Source of the DNA: Eikenella corrodens
Lineage (GTDB): Bacteria; Pseudomonadota; Gammaproteobacteria; Burkholderiales; Neisseriaceae
Assembly (NCBI RefSeq): GCF_900187105.1
Contig: NZ_LT906482.1
Span: 1,860,001 to 1,924,000 of the forward strand
DNA: 64,000 nucleotides
Direction: 5' to 3'
Of this stretch, positions 49,962 through 59,003 are shown piece after piece; the first letter of the stretch is position 1, and each line of letters begins with the position of its first letter. The notes below the pieces were generated by a model. It made no database searches. It worked only from the letters and a program-made list of their open reading frames with translations, and had not been told where the DNA came from. The position numbers and the translations under genes are program-made.

Positions 49962-51746
49962 TCAGGAAACCTGCTGCCGATACCATTCGATAAATGCCGC
50001 CGGCTCGGTAAAGCCGATCAGCGGGCTGCTGCGGCGGCCGTCGGGATGGATAACGAAGATACCGGGCGGGCCGGGCAGGCCGTATTCCTGCAACAGCGCG
50101 CGCTGCTCGGGCGTGTTGTCGGTGAGGTCGATTTTGAATACGCGATCAGGTGGTACGGCGGCCTGCACTTCGGGGCGGCTGAAGGTTTTGTGTTCCATCT
50201 CCTTGCAGCTGGCGCACCAGTCGGCATAAAAATCCAGCACCACCGGCTTGCCGCTGGCCAAGGCCTGTTGCATGGCGCTGTTGAGTTGCTGCGGCGCGGT
50301 GAATACCCGGTGCGCGGTTTGCTGCGGCGGGAACACGGTGAGCGCCTGGTGCAGGAAGGTGGGCTGCATGCGCACGCTCTGTACGGCGAAAAACACGCCC
50401 ACGGTGAGTAGGAGGCTGCCCAGCCCCATAGCCAACGGCTTGATTTGGCGGTTGCGCAGGTGTTTGCCCAACAGCAGGCCGCCGGGGATAACCAACAGCA
50501 GGGAATAAAGTGCCACGGTCAGGCCATAGGGCAGGAAGGGGGCGGCCAGATACACGGCCACGGCCAGCAGGATGATGCCGAAGGCATGTTTGATGCCGTT
50601 CATCCACGCGCCGGCCTTAGGCAGGATGTGCCCGCCGAACGTGCCCACCAGAACCAGCGGCACGCCGGTGCCCAGCGCCATGCTGTATAAGGCCAGGCCG
50701 CCCAGTGCGGCATCGCCGGTTTGGCCGATATAGCCCAAGGCCACGGCCAGGGGCGGCGCCACACAGGGGCCGACAATCAGCGCCGAGAGCATGCCCATCA
50801 CAAACACGGAAGCCATCTTGCCGCCGGACAGCTTGCTGCTCTGTTGTTGGAAGTAGCTTTGAATGAAGGAGGGCAGTTGGATGGTAAACACGTCGAACAT
50901 GCCCAGCGCCAGCACCACAATCAGCGCGGCGGCAGAAAGCACCACCCACGGCTGTTGCAGCCACACGGTGAGTAGCGAGCCAGTGAGCCCGGCCAGCACG
51001 CCCACGGCAGCATAAGTGAGCGCCAGCCCCTGCACATAAACCGAAGACAAAATCAGTCCGCGGCGTTTGCCGGCATTGGCACGGTCTCCCACGATGATGC
51101 CCGACACAATGGGCAGTAGGGGATACATGCAGGCGGTAAAACTCAAGCCAATGCCGAAACTAAAAAAAGCCAGCAGGTTTGCCCCCAATGTGTCGCGCGA
51201 CAAGCTAAACGGGCTTTTGCGCGGCTGCGGCACGGAGCTGGCAGCGGGCGCGCCGTCTTGCGGCGCGGTGAAGCGGTTGCTGCCGCCGGCGGGCGGTGCG
51301 GCTGTGTCGCCATACACGCCCGCGCCTTTGATTTCCAGCGTTTTGGTTACCGGCGGATAGCACACGCCCGCATCCGCGCAGCCTTGGTAGGTGAGCGTGA
51401 GGCGGTAGGCGGCGGGTGCGGCAGATTGGAAGGGCAGTTTCACCACGGCTTGGTGGTAGTGCACGGTTTGCTTGCCGAAAAATTCGTCTTCCTTTTCCTT
51501 GCCCTGCGAAAACTCAGCCGTGCCCAGCAGGCCGGATGGTTCGGTTTCTACGCGGATTTTTTCTTGATAGAGATAATAGCCGTCGGCAATTTGAAACTGC
51601 ACGGCCACATCCTGCTCGCCCGCCGCCACCGTGGGGCGGAACGCCTGCTCCGCCGGCAGCAGCTGGCCGGCATCGATTGCATGCGCCGCCATGCCGGAGC
51701 ACAACAGCACGGGCAGGATGAAAGATTGAATCAATTTTTTAAACAT
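49962..51746 (-). CDS. dsbD: Thiol:disulfide interchange protein DsbD
   Basis: 594-residue inner-membrane protein that passes electrons from cytoplasmic thioredoxin to periplasmic DsbC-like proteins. A signal peptide covers 1-23. The periplasmic alpha domain has the Cys pair in GCADAGVCYPP. The membrane domain, about eight spans, has the pair TACMYPLLPI and VGPCVAPPLA. The C-terminal thioredoxin-like gamma domain has WCASCKEM. All six active cysteines are present. The ATG is at 51746. It is divergent from grpE. Certain. Confidence 0.96.
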   Translation of the reverse strand: MFKKLIQSFILPVLLCSGMAAHAIDAGQLLPAEQAFRPTVAAGEQDVAVQFQIADGYYLYQEKIRVETEPSGLLGTAEFSQGKEKEDEFFGKQTVHYHQAVVKLPFQSAAPAAYRLTLTYQGCADAGVCYPPVTKTLEIKGAGVYGDTAAPPAGGSNRFTAPQDGAPAASSVPQPRKSPFSLSRDTLGANLLAFFSFGIGLSFTACMYPLLPIVSGIIVGDRANAGKRRGLILSSVYVQGLALTYAAVGVLAGLTGSLLTVWLQQPWVVLSAAALIVVLALGMFDVFTIQLPSFIQSYFQQQSSKLSGGKMASVFVMGMLSALIVGPCVAPPLAVALGYIGQTGDAALGGLALYSMALGTGVPLVLVGTFGGHILPKAGAWMNGIKHAFGIILLAVAVYLAAPFLPYGLTVALYSLLLVIPGGLLLGKHLRNRQIKPLAMGLGSLLLTVGVFFAVQSVRMQPTFLHQALTVFPPQQTAHRVFTAPQQLNSAMQQALASGKPVVLDFYADWCASCKEMEHKTFSRPEVQAAVPPDRVFKIDLTDNTPEQRALLQEYGLPGPPGIFVIHPDGRRSSPLIGFTEPAAFIEWYRQQVS

Positions 51747-51787
51747 AAAGGCTACCTGAAAGCGTTAGCTTCAACGAAGTTGAAACA
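51747..51787 (-). repeat. Uptake sequence with CTTCAACGAAG module in the dsbD leader
   Basis: GGCTACCTGAAAGCG then TTAGCTTCAACGAAGTTG, directly before dsbD. Another member of the composite repeat family. Confidence 0.65.
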
Positions 51788-51964
51788 AGGGCACAAAAAT
51801 GTGCGCGGATTATAAGGAAATAGTAACTTGCCCGCCATGGGCTTAATTTAACAAAGCGATTGATGAAATTAACTTTGCCGCCACAGGCTTGCTTATATAG
51901 ACGAGCGGCGCATGCCGTTTCTGACAGCCGCGGCAAAATAATTATGCCCGCCGCCGCCTTTTCG

Positions 51965-51992
51965 CTTGAAAATCGGCCGCTCCGCCCCATTT
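51965..51992 (+). promoter_or_regulatory. Sigma-32 heat-shock promoter of grpE
   Basis: CTTGAA, 14 bases, CCCCATTT matches the sigma-32 consensus (CTTGAAA-N11-15-CCCCATNT) without a mismatch. It lies 34 bases upstream of the grpE ATG. Confidence 0.85.
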
Positions 51993-52026
51993 GGCAGGGC
52001 AAAAGCTCTCTTTCAAAGGAATTTTC

Positions 52027-52605
52027 ATGTCTCATCATCAACATCACCAACACCAAAACCCCGAAACTGAACTCCCGCAGCAGGAAGCCCAGGCCGAAGC
52101 GGTTGAGCCGCAGACCAATGCTGAAGCTGCTGCCGAGCCTACGCCGGAGCAGCTGGCACAGCGCGTGGCCGAACTGGAAGCCGAGCTGGCCGACATCAAC
52201 AAATACCATCAGGCCGAGCTGCAAAACCTAGGCCGCCGCCATCAGGAAGAAATCCAGGCCGCCCACAAATTCGCCGCCAAGAAATTTGCCGAAGAGCTGT
52301 TGAAAGTAAAAGACTATTTGGAAATGGCGCTGCTCGACCAAAGCGGCAATTTCGATGCGCTGAAAATGGGCGTGGAGATGACCCTCACCGAGCTCAAGCG
52401 TGCCTTCGAGCAGGCTCAAATCAAAGAAATCCTGCCCCAGCCCGGCGACAAGCTCGACCCGCACCGCCACCAGGCCTTCCAAACCGTGGAAAGCGAGCAA
52501 GAGCCGAACACCATCGTGAACGTGATGCAGAAGGGCTATACCCTGCACGACCGCGTGCTGCGCCCCGCCACGGTGTCCGTTGCCAAGGCGCCGGAGGCGA
52601 AATAG
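52027..52605 (+). CDS. grpE: Nucleotide exchange factor GrpE
   Basis: 192 residues from the ATG at 52027 (after AAAGGAATTTTC); a longer GTG- or TTG-type start at 51991 overlaps the heat-shock promoter. GrpE exchanges ADP for ATP on DnaK. The N-terminal His/Gln/Glu-rich tail is disordered, a long coiled helix spans about 45-105 (QLAQRVAELEAELADINKYHQAE), and the beta domain carries the signature VMQKGYTLHDRVLRPATVSVAK. dnaK and dnaJ are not adjacent. A clean sigma-32 promoter and hairpin terminator bracket the gene. Confidence 0.96.
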   Translation: MSHHQHHQHQNPETELPQQEAQAEAVEPQTNAEAAAEPTPEQLAQRVAELEAELADINKYHQAELQNLGRRHQEEIQAAHKFAAKKFAEELLKVKDYLEMALLDQSGNFDALKMGVEMTLTELKRAFEQAQIKEILPQPGDKLDPHRHQAFQTVESEQEPNTIVNVMQKGYTLHDRVLRPATVSVAKAPEAK

Positions 52606-52623
52606 CTTTCGGACTGTAAACGG

Positions 52624-52667
52624 ATTTTCAGGTAGCCTGCTATATCGAATGCAGGCTACCTGAAAAT
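52624..52667 (+). terminator. Uptake-sequence hairpin after grpE
   Basis: ATTTTCAGGTAGCCTGC pairs with GCAGGCTACCTGAAAAT around a 10-base loop, 19 bases after the stop. Confidence 0.8.
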
Positions 52668-52686
52668 TTTGGTGCATAGTTCAATA

Positions 52687-52750
52687 AAAAGGCTACCTGA
52701 AAACGCCACGCAGCGAAGTTTCTGCGAAGCTAAAGTTTCAGGTAGCCTTT
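52687..52750. repeat. Long uptake-sequence pair with inner GCGAAG...CTTCGC-like spacer
   Basis: Facing eikDUS copies enclose about 40 bases including TTTCTGCGAAGCTAAAG, a spacer family also at 3394-3455 and 24905-24966. Lies at the end of the 5-formyl-THF cyclo-ligase gene. Confidence 0.65.
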
Positions 52751-52767
52751 GTTGTATCCATTTTTAG

Positions 52768-53361
52768 CTAGCGCGGCCCATCGGCCGTTTTGCCGAAACG
52801 CCGGATGCCGTTTTCGCACACCCAGTCGTCCAGCTGCATATCGTGCTCTTCGGCGGGCAGGATGTCGGTTTCCTGGCAGGCGAAACCGGCGCCGATTTTG
52901 CGCGGACAGAGGCGGTGGCGGGTGGCAGCGAGGGTAACGTCGTAGAAGCCGCCGCCTTGGCCGAGGCGGTAGCCGCGCCGGTCGATACCGACTAGGGGGA
53001 TGATGATGCTATGCAGGTTGTGGATGCGGATTTTGCGGCCGGCAAATTGGGGAATGTTCAGCTTGCCTTGGCGGCGGCGTTCGGGGCGGCCTTGTTGCGG
53101 GAAGGGCGTAAACCACAGGCGTTGGCGGCGTGGTTCGATGTAGGGCAGGTAGAGCTCGGTGCCGCGTTGGCGGGCGGCGGCGGCGAGACTGTCGAGCCGC
53201 AGCTCGCTGCCGATGGGCCAATAGATGGCCAGCCGTTTGCCGCGTTTCAGGTAGCCTTTGAGCAGGTTGTTGATGCGCTTCTCGGCACGTTGACGTGCGG
53301 CAGGCGTAAGGCTTTGCCGTTGGCGTCGGAAGTGGCGGCGGAGGTCGATTTTACTTGGCAT
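52768..53361 (-). CDS. 5-formyltetrahydrofolate cyclo-ligase
   Basis: 197-residue cytoplasmic enzyme (FthC/YgfA family) that uses ATP to turn 5-formyl-THF into 5,10-methenyl-THF. N-terminal SKIDLRRHFRRQRQSLTPAAR, then IYWPIGSELRLDSLAAAARQRGTELYLPYIE, and the nucleotide-binding signature PLVGIDRRGYRLGQGGGFYDVTLA (usual form D..G.RLG.GGGYYDR). GYLKRGKR near residue 36 is encoded by an uptake sequence in the coding region. The start is 16 bases after the stop of the Kef gene on the same strand, so the two may be co-transcribed. Confidence 0.92.
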   Translation of the reverse strand: MPSKIDLRRHFRRQRQSLTPAARQRAEKRINNLLKGYLKRGKRLAIYWPIGSELRLDSLAAAARQRGTELYLPYIEPRRQRLWFTPFPQQGRPERRRQGKLNIPQFAGRKIRIHNLHSIIIPLVGIDRRGYRLGQGGGFYDVTLAATRHRLCPRKIGAGFACQETDILPAEEHDMQLDDWVCENGIRRFGKTADGPR

Positions 53362-53376
53362 GGCAGGCTCAGTGGT

Positions 53377-55257
53377 TTAGGTGAGGCCTTTTTTCAGGCG
53401 GGTCCAGCTTTCGGGGTCTTCCTGCCATTCTACGCTTTCGCCACGCAGTATGGCCTGCATCATTTGGGCGGTTTCGGTGTCGATTTCGCGGGCGGCTTGG
53501 AGCAGGGGCTCGTTGGCGAACACGGGCAGGTCGGGGGTGTATTTCTCGGCCATTTTGTCCATCTGGTAGCGGTCGCGGGCGGCGTAGAACTCGCTGAGCT
53601 CTTGGGCTTTTTCGGAGTTGATGCCGAGTTTTTCCAGCGCGAGGCGGCCGCTGCGGATGGCGGCGTCTACGGTTTCGCGGATGATGTAGTTGGCGCCGGC
53701 ATGGTGCAGGTGGTAGGCGTGGATGCGGTCGTGGGCGCGGGCAATGATGGGCAGGTTGGGGTAGTGGCGGTGGACGAATTCCACGATTGAGGTGGCATGC
53801 TCGAGGTTGCTGATACAGATAATGAGCAGCTTGGCGTGTGCCAGGCCGATGGAATTGAGCAGCTCGGGGCGGGTGGCGTCGCCGTAGTAGGTTTTGCTGC
53901 CGTATTTGGTGAGGCCTTCCACGGTGTCGGCCTGGTAGTCGATCACGGTAGTGTGGAAGCCGCAGGCGGTGAGCATGCTGTTGATTTGCTGGCCGAAACG
54001 GCCGTGGCCGAGCAGGATGACGGGGTTTTCCTCTTCAATCACGTCGTGCGGGCGCTCTTGGTTTTCTTCCACGATGCCGCGTGGGGCGATCACTTTGTCG
54101 TAGAAGATGAACAGGAGCGGGGTGAGTAGCATGGAGAGGGCAACCACCAATGAGATGCGGTCGGCCATGGCGCGCGGCAGCACATGGCTCTGGCGGGCGA
54201 TGGTAAGCAGCACAAAGCCGAATTCACCGGCCTGCGCCAGGCTGAGTGCAAGCAGTTTGCTACCCATGCGCGGCAGGCGGAACAACAGACCGAGGATGAA
54301 GAGGATGATGCCTTTTACCGCCAATGTGGCTAAGGTGATGGCAGCCACCACCCAGAACTCTTTAGCCAGTAGAGTGAAATTCATGCCCGCGCCCACGGTG
54401 ATGAAAAACAGCCCCAAGAGCAGGCCTTTGAAGGGCTCGAGATGGCTTTCCATTTCGTGCCGGTAGGAGCTGTTGGCCAGCGCCACGCCGGCTACGAACG
54501 CGCCCAGAGCGGGGGAGAGGCCGACGAGCGACATCAGCGTGGCAATGCCCACCACCACGGCCAGGGTGAACATGGTGAACATTTCGTTGAGGCGGACTTT
54601 GCTGATGAAGCGGAACATACGCGGCACCAGATAACGCACACCTACGGCAATCAGCAAAATAGCGGCAATGCTCACGGCGGCGAGCACCCAGCCGGGCTGG
54701 TCGGCCAGCAGATTGGTGGTGTGCGGGCCGCTCCGGTGATGGTGGCCGGCAGCCAAGAGCGGCAAGAGTGCCAGCATCGGGATAGCGGCCACGTCTTGAA
54801 ACAGCAGAATGGCAAAGCCGGCCTGTCCGCCGGGAGATCGCATCAGATTTTTTTCGCTGTAGGTTTGCAGCACGATGGCGGTGGAGGAGAGCGCTAGGAT
54901 ACAACCCACGGCCACGCCCATCTGCCAGCTTTTGCCGATGGCTATGGTGATGCCGGCAATCGCTGCCACAGAAAGCAGCACCTGCAATCCACCCAGCCCC
55001 AAGAGCTTGTGCCGCAGTTGCCACAGTTTTTGCGGTGCCAGCTCCAAACCAACCAGAAACAGCATCATCACTACGCCGAATTCGGCAACGTGCTGGATAG
55101 ATTCGGTTTCTTTGCCGGCAAAACCTAAAACCGGGCCGATGGCGATACCGGCCATCAAATAGCCCAACACCGAACCCAAGCCCAGTTTTTTGGAGACGAG
55201 CACGGCGGCAACGGCGAAAGCCAGGTAGGTAAAGGAGTAAAGCAGGATGGTGGTCAT
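53377..55257 (-). CDS. Kef-type K+/H+ antiporter (CPA2 family) with RCK domain
   Basis: 626-residue inner-membrane cation:proton antiporter. About 12-13 membrane spans fill residues 1-385, including VMMLFLVGLELAPQKLW, LSSTAIVLQTYSEKNL and PALGAFVAGVALANSSYRHEME. A cytoplasmic RCK_N (TrkA-N) domain follows: VILLGHGRFGQQINSMLTACGFHTTVIDYQAD at about 412-443, a Rossmann nucleotide site. KefB and KefC protect against electrophiles under glutathione control; which of these it is cannot be decided. Probably transcribed together with the downstream cyclo-ligase. Confidence 0.9.
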   Translation of the reverse strand: MTTILLYSFTYLAFAVAAVLVSKKLGLGSVLGYLMAGIAIGPVLGFAGKETESIQHVAEFGVVMMLFLVGLELAPQKLWQLRHKLLGLGGLQVLLSVAAIAGITIAIGKSWQMGVAVGCILALSSTAIVLQTYSEKNLMRSPGGQAGFAILLFQDVAAIPMLALLPLLAAGHHHRSGPHTTNLLADQPGWVLAAVSIAAILLIAVGVRYLVPRMFRFISKVRLNEMFTMFTLAVVVGIATLMSLVGLSPALGAFVAGVALANSSYRHEMESHLEPFKGLLLGLFFITVGAGMNFTLLAKEFWVVAAITLATLAVKGIILFILGLLFRLPRMGSKLLALSLAQAGEFGFVLLTIARQSHVLPRAMADRISLVVALSMLLTPLLFIFYDKVIAPRGIVEENQERPHDVIEEENPVILLGHGRFGQQINSMLTACGFHTTVIDYQADTVEGLTKYGSKTYYGDATRPELLNSIGLAHAKLLIICISNLEHATSIVEFVHRHYPNLPIIARAHDRIHAYHLHHAGANYIIRETVDAAIRSGRLALEKLGINSEKAQELSEFYAARDRYQMDKMAEKYTPDLPVFANEPLLQAAREIDTETAQMMQAILRGESVEWQEDPESWTRLKKGLT

Positions 55258-55300
55258 GGGCGTATTTTAGGTAAGTGGTGTTTGAAATAAAGGGTTATGG

Positions 55301-55341
55301 TTTTCAGGTAGCCTTTTGCCGGAGGAGGGGCTACCTGAAAA
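55301..55341 (-). terminator. Uptake-sequence hairpin after the sirtuin gene
   Basis: Facing eikDUS copies around a 14-base loop between the sirtuin stop and the antiporter start. Confidence 0.65.
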
Positions 55342-55394
55342 CAGCAGGTTTGTTTCGGTGAAACCGCCGTATGTTTCTGGCGGCCTTGTGGCAA

Positions 55395-56084
55395 TCAGTG
55401 TCGTGCGGCTTCAGTAATCAGTTTGTCTACCAGTTGCGGTACGCCGTCTTTGGCTTTGGCTTCGATAATGCTGATGTTTGCCAATCCTTTCGGCGGGCGC
55501 GGATCGACCAGATAGCGTTCGGTTTCGTAGGGCGCGTATTCCAGCAGGCCGGCGGCGGGATACACCTGCATCGAGGTGCCGACCACCAGCACTTTATCGG
55601 CCTGCGATACCCATCGGGCAGCGGTTTCAATCAGTGGCACGGCTTCGCCGAACCAAACGATGTGCGGGCGCATGGGGTAGCCTTGCGGGTCGGTGTCGTT
55701 GATGGATTGGTCGCCCGTCCATTCGACCACATAGTTTTCGTCGGCGCTGCTGCGGGCTTTGTTCAATTCGCCGTGCAGGTGCAGCACGGTACTGCTGCCG
55801 GCACGTTCGTGCAGGTCGTCCACGTTTTGGGTAATAATTTGAATTTGATAGTATTTTTCTAGCTCTGCCAGGGCGCGATGGGCAGCATTGGGTTCGGCAG
55901 CCTGTGCTTGGCGGCGGCGTTCGTTGTAGAAGTCGATCACGAGCTGGGGATTGCGCGCGAAGGCTTCGGGCGTGCACACTTCTTCCACTTTGTAGCCTTC
56001 CCACAGGCCGTCGGTGTCGCGGAAGGTGCGCAGGCCGCTGTCGGCGCTGATGCCAGCGCCGGTGAGGACGACGATTTTTTGCAT
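55395..56084 (-). CDS. cobB: SIR2-family NAD-dependent deacylase lacking zinc cysteines
   Basis: 229-residue sirtuin that removes acyl groups from protein lysines with NAD. NAD site TGAGISADSGLRTFR at 7-21, TQNVDDLHERAG at about 100-111, catalytic His in LHLHGEL. Tyr and Arg in DFYNERRRQ fit the class III pair that favours succinyl-lysine. The segment that normally carries four zinc cysteines (KARSSADENYVVEWTGDQSINDTDPQGYP) has none. The fold there must be held differently, as in some other zinc-free bacterial sirtuins. The ATG is at 56084. Activity is expected from the other motifs. Confidence 0.88.
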   Translation of the reverse strand: MQKIVVLTGAGISADSGLRTFRDTDGLWEGYKVEEVCTPEAFARNPQLVIDFYNERRRQAQAAEPNAAHRALAELEKYYQIQIITQNVDDLHERAGSSTVLHLHGELNKARSSADENYVVEWTGDQSINDTDPQGYPMRPHIVWFGEAVPLIETAARWVSQADKVLVVGTSMQVYPAAGLLEYAPYETERYLVDPRPPKGLANISIIEAKAKDGVPQLVDKLITEAARH

Positions 56085-56117
56085 GGTTTGCTTTCTTGTG
56101 AACGGGGTTGCCGTGTG

Positions 56118-56186
56118 TTTTCAGGTAGCCTATATGGCCGGATAAAGGCTACCTGGAAATAAGAAATGGTTTTTCAGGTAGCCTTT
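56118..56186. repeat. Three uptake sequences, one mutated
   Basis: A facing pair whose right arm reads GGCTACCTGGAA (one change) and a third full copy just beyond, between the amidase and sirtuin genes. Likely terminator of the amidase gene. Confidence 0.6.
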
Positions 56187-56190
56187 TTGT

Positions 56191-56997
56191 TTAAAACCGG
56201 CGGTGCTGCAGGGCGGGCAGTTGGTTGCGTACGGTGTGCAGGCGTTGCGGCTTGAGTTCGGCCATGATCCAGCCTTCGCCTTCCGGCCGCTCGGCGAGGA
56301 TTTCGCCCCAGGGGTCGATAATCATGCTGTGGCCGTAGGTGCGCCGGCCGCTGTCGTGCAGGCCGCCTTGGGCGGCGGCGATAACGTAGCATTGGTTTTC
56401 GATGGCGCGGGCCTGCAGCAGGGTTTGCCAGTGGGCTTTGCCGGTGGTGTAGGTAAAGGCGGCGGGCAGGAGGAGTACGTCAAACGGCTGCTGGGCGCGG
56501 AAGATTTCGGGGAAACGCAGGTCGTAGCACACGCCTTGGCCGTAGCGCCAGCCGTCGATTTCCACAGACGGGGGGATGCTGTTGCCGGCTTCGATGGTGT
56601 CGGCTTCGCGGTAGCTTTCGCCAATGCCGGTGTAACTGAAGAGGTGGGCTTTGTCGTAGCGGCTGAGGCATTGGCCGTCGCGGCCGTATACGAGCAGGCT
56701 GTTGATGATTTTGCCGCTTTCGTTGGCGAGCAGGGGGATGCTGCCGCCGAATAAGACGATGCGGTGGCGGGCGGCCAGCTCGGCCATGAAGATTTGCAGC
56801 GGGCCGCGGCCGAATTGTTCGGCTTGGGCGAGTTTGTCGGTGTCGTGCCTGCCCATTAGCGACCAGTATTCGGGCAGCAGCACCCAGTCGGCGCCGGCTT
56901 GGGCGGCAGCGGCTACTTGCTGTACGACGCTGCGGCGGTTTACGGCGGGGTCGGTGTGGGAAACGAGTTGGATGGCGGCGGCGCGGATAGTTTGCAT
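56191..56997 (-). CDS. Carbon-nitrogen hydrolase (Nit-type amidase)
   Basis: 268-residue nitrilase-superfamily amidase. The catalytic triad is visible: Glu43 in LLPEYWSLMG, Lys116 in RYDKAHLFSY, Cys157 in GVCYDLRFPE. Close relatives are Nit1-type enzymes that hydrolyse deaminated glutathione, a metabolite-repair job, and omega-amidases. The GIGESYREADTI loop supports the Nit group. The substrate remains inferred. The ATG is at 56997. Single gene downstream of fbp on the same strand. Confidence 0.87.
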   Translation of the reverse strand: MQTIRAAAIQLVSHTDPAVNRRSVVQQVAAAAQAGADWVLLPEYWSLMGRHDTDKLAQAEQFGRGPLQIFMAELAARHRIVLFGGSIPLLANESGKIINSLLVYGRDGQCLSRYDKAHLFSYTGIGESYREADTIEAGNSIPPSVEIDGWRYGQGVCYDLRFPEIFRAQQPFDVLLLPAAFTYTTGKAHWQTLLQARAIENQCYVIAAAQGGLHDSGRRTYGHSMIIDPWGEILAERPEGEGWIMAELKPQRLHTVRNQLPALQHRRF

Positions 56998-57030
56998 GGT
57001 GTGTTCGATGTTGGATTAAAAAACTAAGGG

Positions 57031-57126
57031 GAGGCTACCTGAAAGCATCTGCTTCAGCGGAGTTAAAACAATATCTTGTTGCGTGCGGCTGTTTCGGTGA
57101 AGCCAAAATTATTTCAGGTAGCCTTG
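57031..57126. repeat. Composite module and uptake-sequence pair between fbp and amidase genes
   Basis: eikDUS followed by GCATCTGCTTCAGCGGAGTT at 57031-57069, with a facing eikDUS at about 57115-57126. The composite unit recurs at 58931-58970 with similar bases beyond it. Confidence 0.6.
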
Positions 57127-57129
57127 GGT

Positions 57130-58104
57130 TTATTGTTGGTGCAATCGCGTGGCGTAATCCACTTCTTCGCGGCTGCCCATAATCACGGCCACGCGTTGGT
57201 GCAGGCCTTCTGGCTGAATATCGAGCATGCTCTCGCGGGCATTGGTGCTGGCGCCGCCGGCTTGTTCGATGATCAGACTCAATGGGTTGGCTTCATACAT
57301 CAGGCGCAGTTTGCCGGGCTTGGCCGGGTCGCGCGCGTCTTTGGGATACATAAAGATGCCGCCGCGCATGAGAATGCGGTGAATCTCGGCCACCATGCTG
57401 GCTACCCAGCGCATATTGTAGTTTTTGCCGCGGGGGCCGGTTTCCCCGGCGAGCAATTCGGCAATGTATTGCTGCATGGGCGGCTGCCAATGGCGCTGGT
57501 TGGACATATTGATGGCAAATTCGCGCGTGGCCTGCTGGATTTGCGGGTTGAGCTGGGTTTGGACAAATTGGCCGCCGGCATCCAGCGTAAACACGGCCAC
57601 ACCGTGGCGCAGGCAGAGTACAAGCTGGGTTTGCGGCCCGTAGAGCGCGTAGCCGCTGGCTACTTGGGCGCGGCCGCTTTGCAGGAAGGATTGGGCGGAA
57701 AGCGGGCCTGCGGGTTTTTCTAGGATGGAGAAAATAGTGCCGACTGAAATATTGATGTCGATATTGGACGAGCCGTCTAAAGGGTCGAACAGCACGAGAT
57801 AGCGGCCTTGATCGCTGGCTGGCACAAACTGCTCCTCTTCCTCGCTAGCCAAGCCGGCCACGGCGGGGTTGGCAGAGAGGCCGTCAATCAAGATTTGGTT
57901 GGCGATCACGTCCAGTTTTTTCTGGGCTTCGTCTTGTACATTGCTACTACCGGCTTCGCCCAGCACACCGGCGAGCGCGCCCTGGCGCACTTGGCCGCTG
58001 ATGGTTTGGCAGGCTTGGACGATGGTGGAAACTACACTACCTAATTCGGCAGGCAGTTGGTGTTCGGCGAGATGTTGCTGGAGGAATTGGGACAGGGTGG
58101 GCAT
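57130..58104 (-). CDS. fbp: Fructose-1,6-bisphosphatase class 1
   Basis: 324-residue gluconeogenic enzyme that removes the 1-phosphate of fructose 1,6-bisphosphate. The metal site [23 protein letters not shown] at about 103-125 is intact, as are the early EEEEQF acidic stretch and the late [13 protein letters not shown] and [20 protein letters not shown] segments. Normal length. The ATG is at 58104. Certain. Confidence 0.97.
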   Translation of the reverse strand: MPTLSQFLQQHLAEHQLPAELGSVVSTIVQACQTISGQVRQGALAGVLGEAGSSNVQDEAQKKLDVIANQILIDGLSANPAVAGLASEEEEQFVPASDQGRYLVLFDPLDGSSNIDINISVGTIFSILEKPAGPLSAQSFLQSGRAQVASGYALYGPQTQLVLCLRHGVAVFTLDAGGQFVQTQLNPQIQQATREFAINMSNQRHWQPPMQQYIAELLAGETGPRGKNYNMRWVASMVAEIHRILMRGGIFMYPKDARDPAKPGKLRLMYEANPLSLIIEQAGGASTNARESMLDIQPEGLHQRVAVIMGSREEVDYATRLHQQ

Positions 58105-58189
58105 GGGGAACTCGATTAGGATGTTTTTGTGGGTTATCTGTGTTAAAGGCTACCTGAAAAGTTTGGTATGGCCTACACGCCGTTACGTT

Positions 58190-58229
58190 GGATTTTAACT
58201 GCGTAGAGGTTTCGCTTTCAGGTAGCCTG
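58190..58229. repeat. Composite module with uptake sequence
   Basis: GATTTTAACTGCGTAGAGG leads to CGCTTTCAGGTAGCCT; together with the eikDUS at about 58147-58158 it frames the fbp leader. Confidence 0.55.
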
Positions 58230-58319
58230 TTGGCATGGCCGTATTTTACCCGCACAGTGGCTGGATGGGGTAGGGTTTGCAGGGAGAAATTTGCCGTACC
58301 GTTGTGCTGTTCGGGCTGT

Positions 58320-58913
58320 TTAACGGCGTTTGCCGCGGCTGCTGTGGCGTGGCGGCTCAGTACGTCCAGCTTCGCGCCGGATACGATTCACTTCGCGGCG
58401 GAACTGCGGGGTAAGGCGCTGGCTTACCTGTTCGTAACGCTGGCTGATTAGGCGCATCATCGGCGGCATCATAGTTTTGGTCAAATCGCCCTGTTTGTTC
58501 AACACACTCTGTCCGGCAGGTGTGTGGTAGAAGGTGATCATGGCGTCCACTTCTTCTTGCGTGTAGGTTTGGCGCATGGCATCACGGCTGATTTCGCGCA
58601 TTTGGTTCAGCAATTCTTCCGATTGGAAAACTTCGCGGTTCATGCCGGAAATATATTGTTCGGAAGCACGTTGTAGCGCGGCACGCTGCTCGGGGCTCAG
58701 GCGGGTGTTGCTATTGATTTGTCGGTTGATTTCCTGGTTGGTGAAATCGGTGGCGGCTGGTACGGCAGTACGCAGCTGGGCGGGCAGGTTTTGTAAATCA
58801 ATCAGCCGGTTGAGTGATTCGTCAGACGGGGTTTGCGCGGCGGCGGGCAGGGCAATCAAGAGTGCGGCCAAGGCGAGGCTGCGGAAGATAGACCGGCGGA
58901 GGCTATGCGGCAT
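58320..58913 (-). CDS. DUF2059 domain exported protein
   Basis: 197 residues from the ATG at 58913. Signal peptide MPHSLRRSIFRSLALAALLIALPAAAQ. The mature part is helical, with the DUF2059 pattern REISRDAMRQTYTQEEVDAMITFYHTPAGQSVLNKQGDLTKTMMPPM, in which an FY-TPxGQ motif is typical. The function of the family is unknown; location is periplasmic. The basic tail RREAGRTEPPRHSSRGKRR is unusual for a mature periplasmic protein. An uptake sequence with the CTTCAGCGGAG module lies directly upstream. Confidence 0.82.
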   Translation of the reverse strand: MPHSLRRSIFRSLALAALLIALPAAAQTPSDESLNRLIDLQNLPAQLRTAVPAATDFTNQEINRQINSNTRLSPEQRAALQRASEQYISGMNREVFQSEELLNQMREISRDAMRQTYTQEEVDAMITFYHTPAGQSVLNKQGDLTKTMMPPMMRLISQRYEQVSQRLTPQFRREVNRIRREAGRTEPPRHSSRGKRR

Positions 58914-58930
58914 GGGATTCCTTTTTGTAG

Positions 58931-58970
58931 TGAGGCTACCTGAAAGCATTTGCTTCAGCGGAGTTAAAAC
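58931..58970 (-). repeat. Uptake sequence with CTTCAGCGGAG module
   Basis: Matches the unit at 57031-57069 over about 35 bases. Confidence 0.6.
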
Positions 58971-59003
58971 AAGATATGCACCGCGCGGCTGCCACAGAAT
59001 GGG

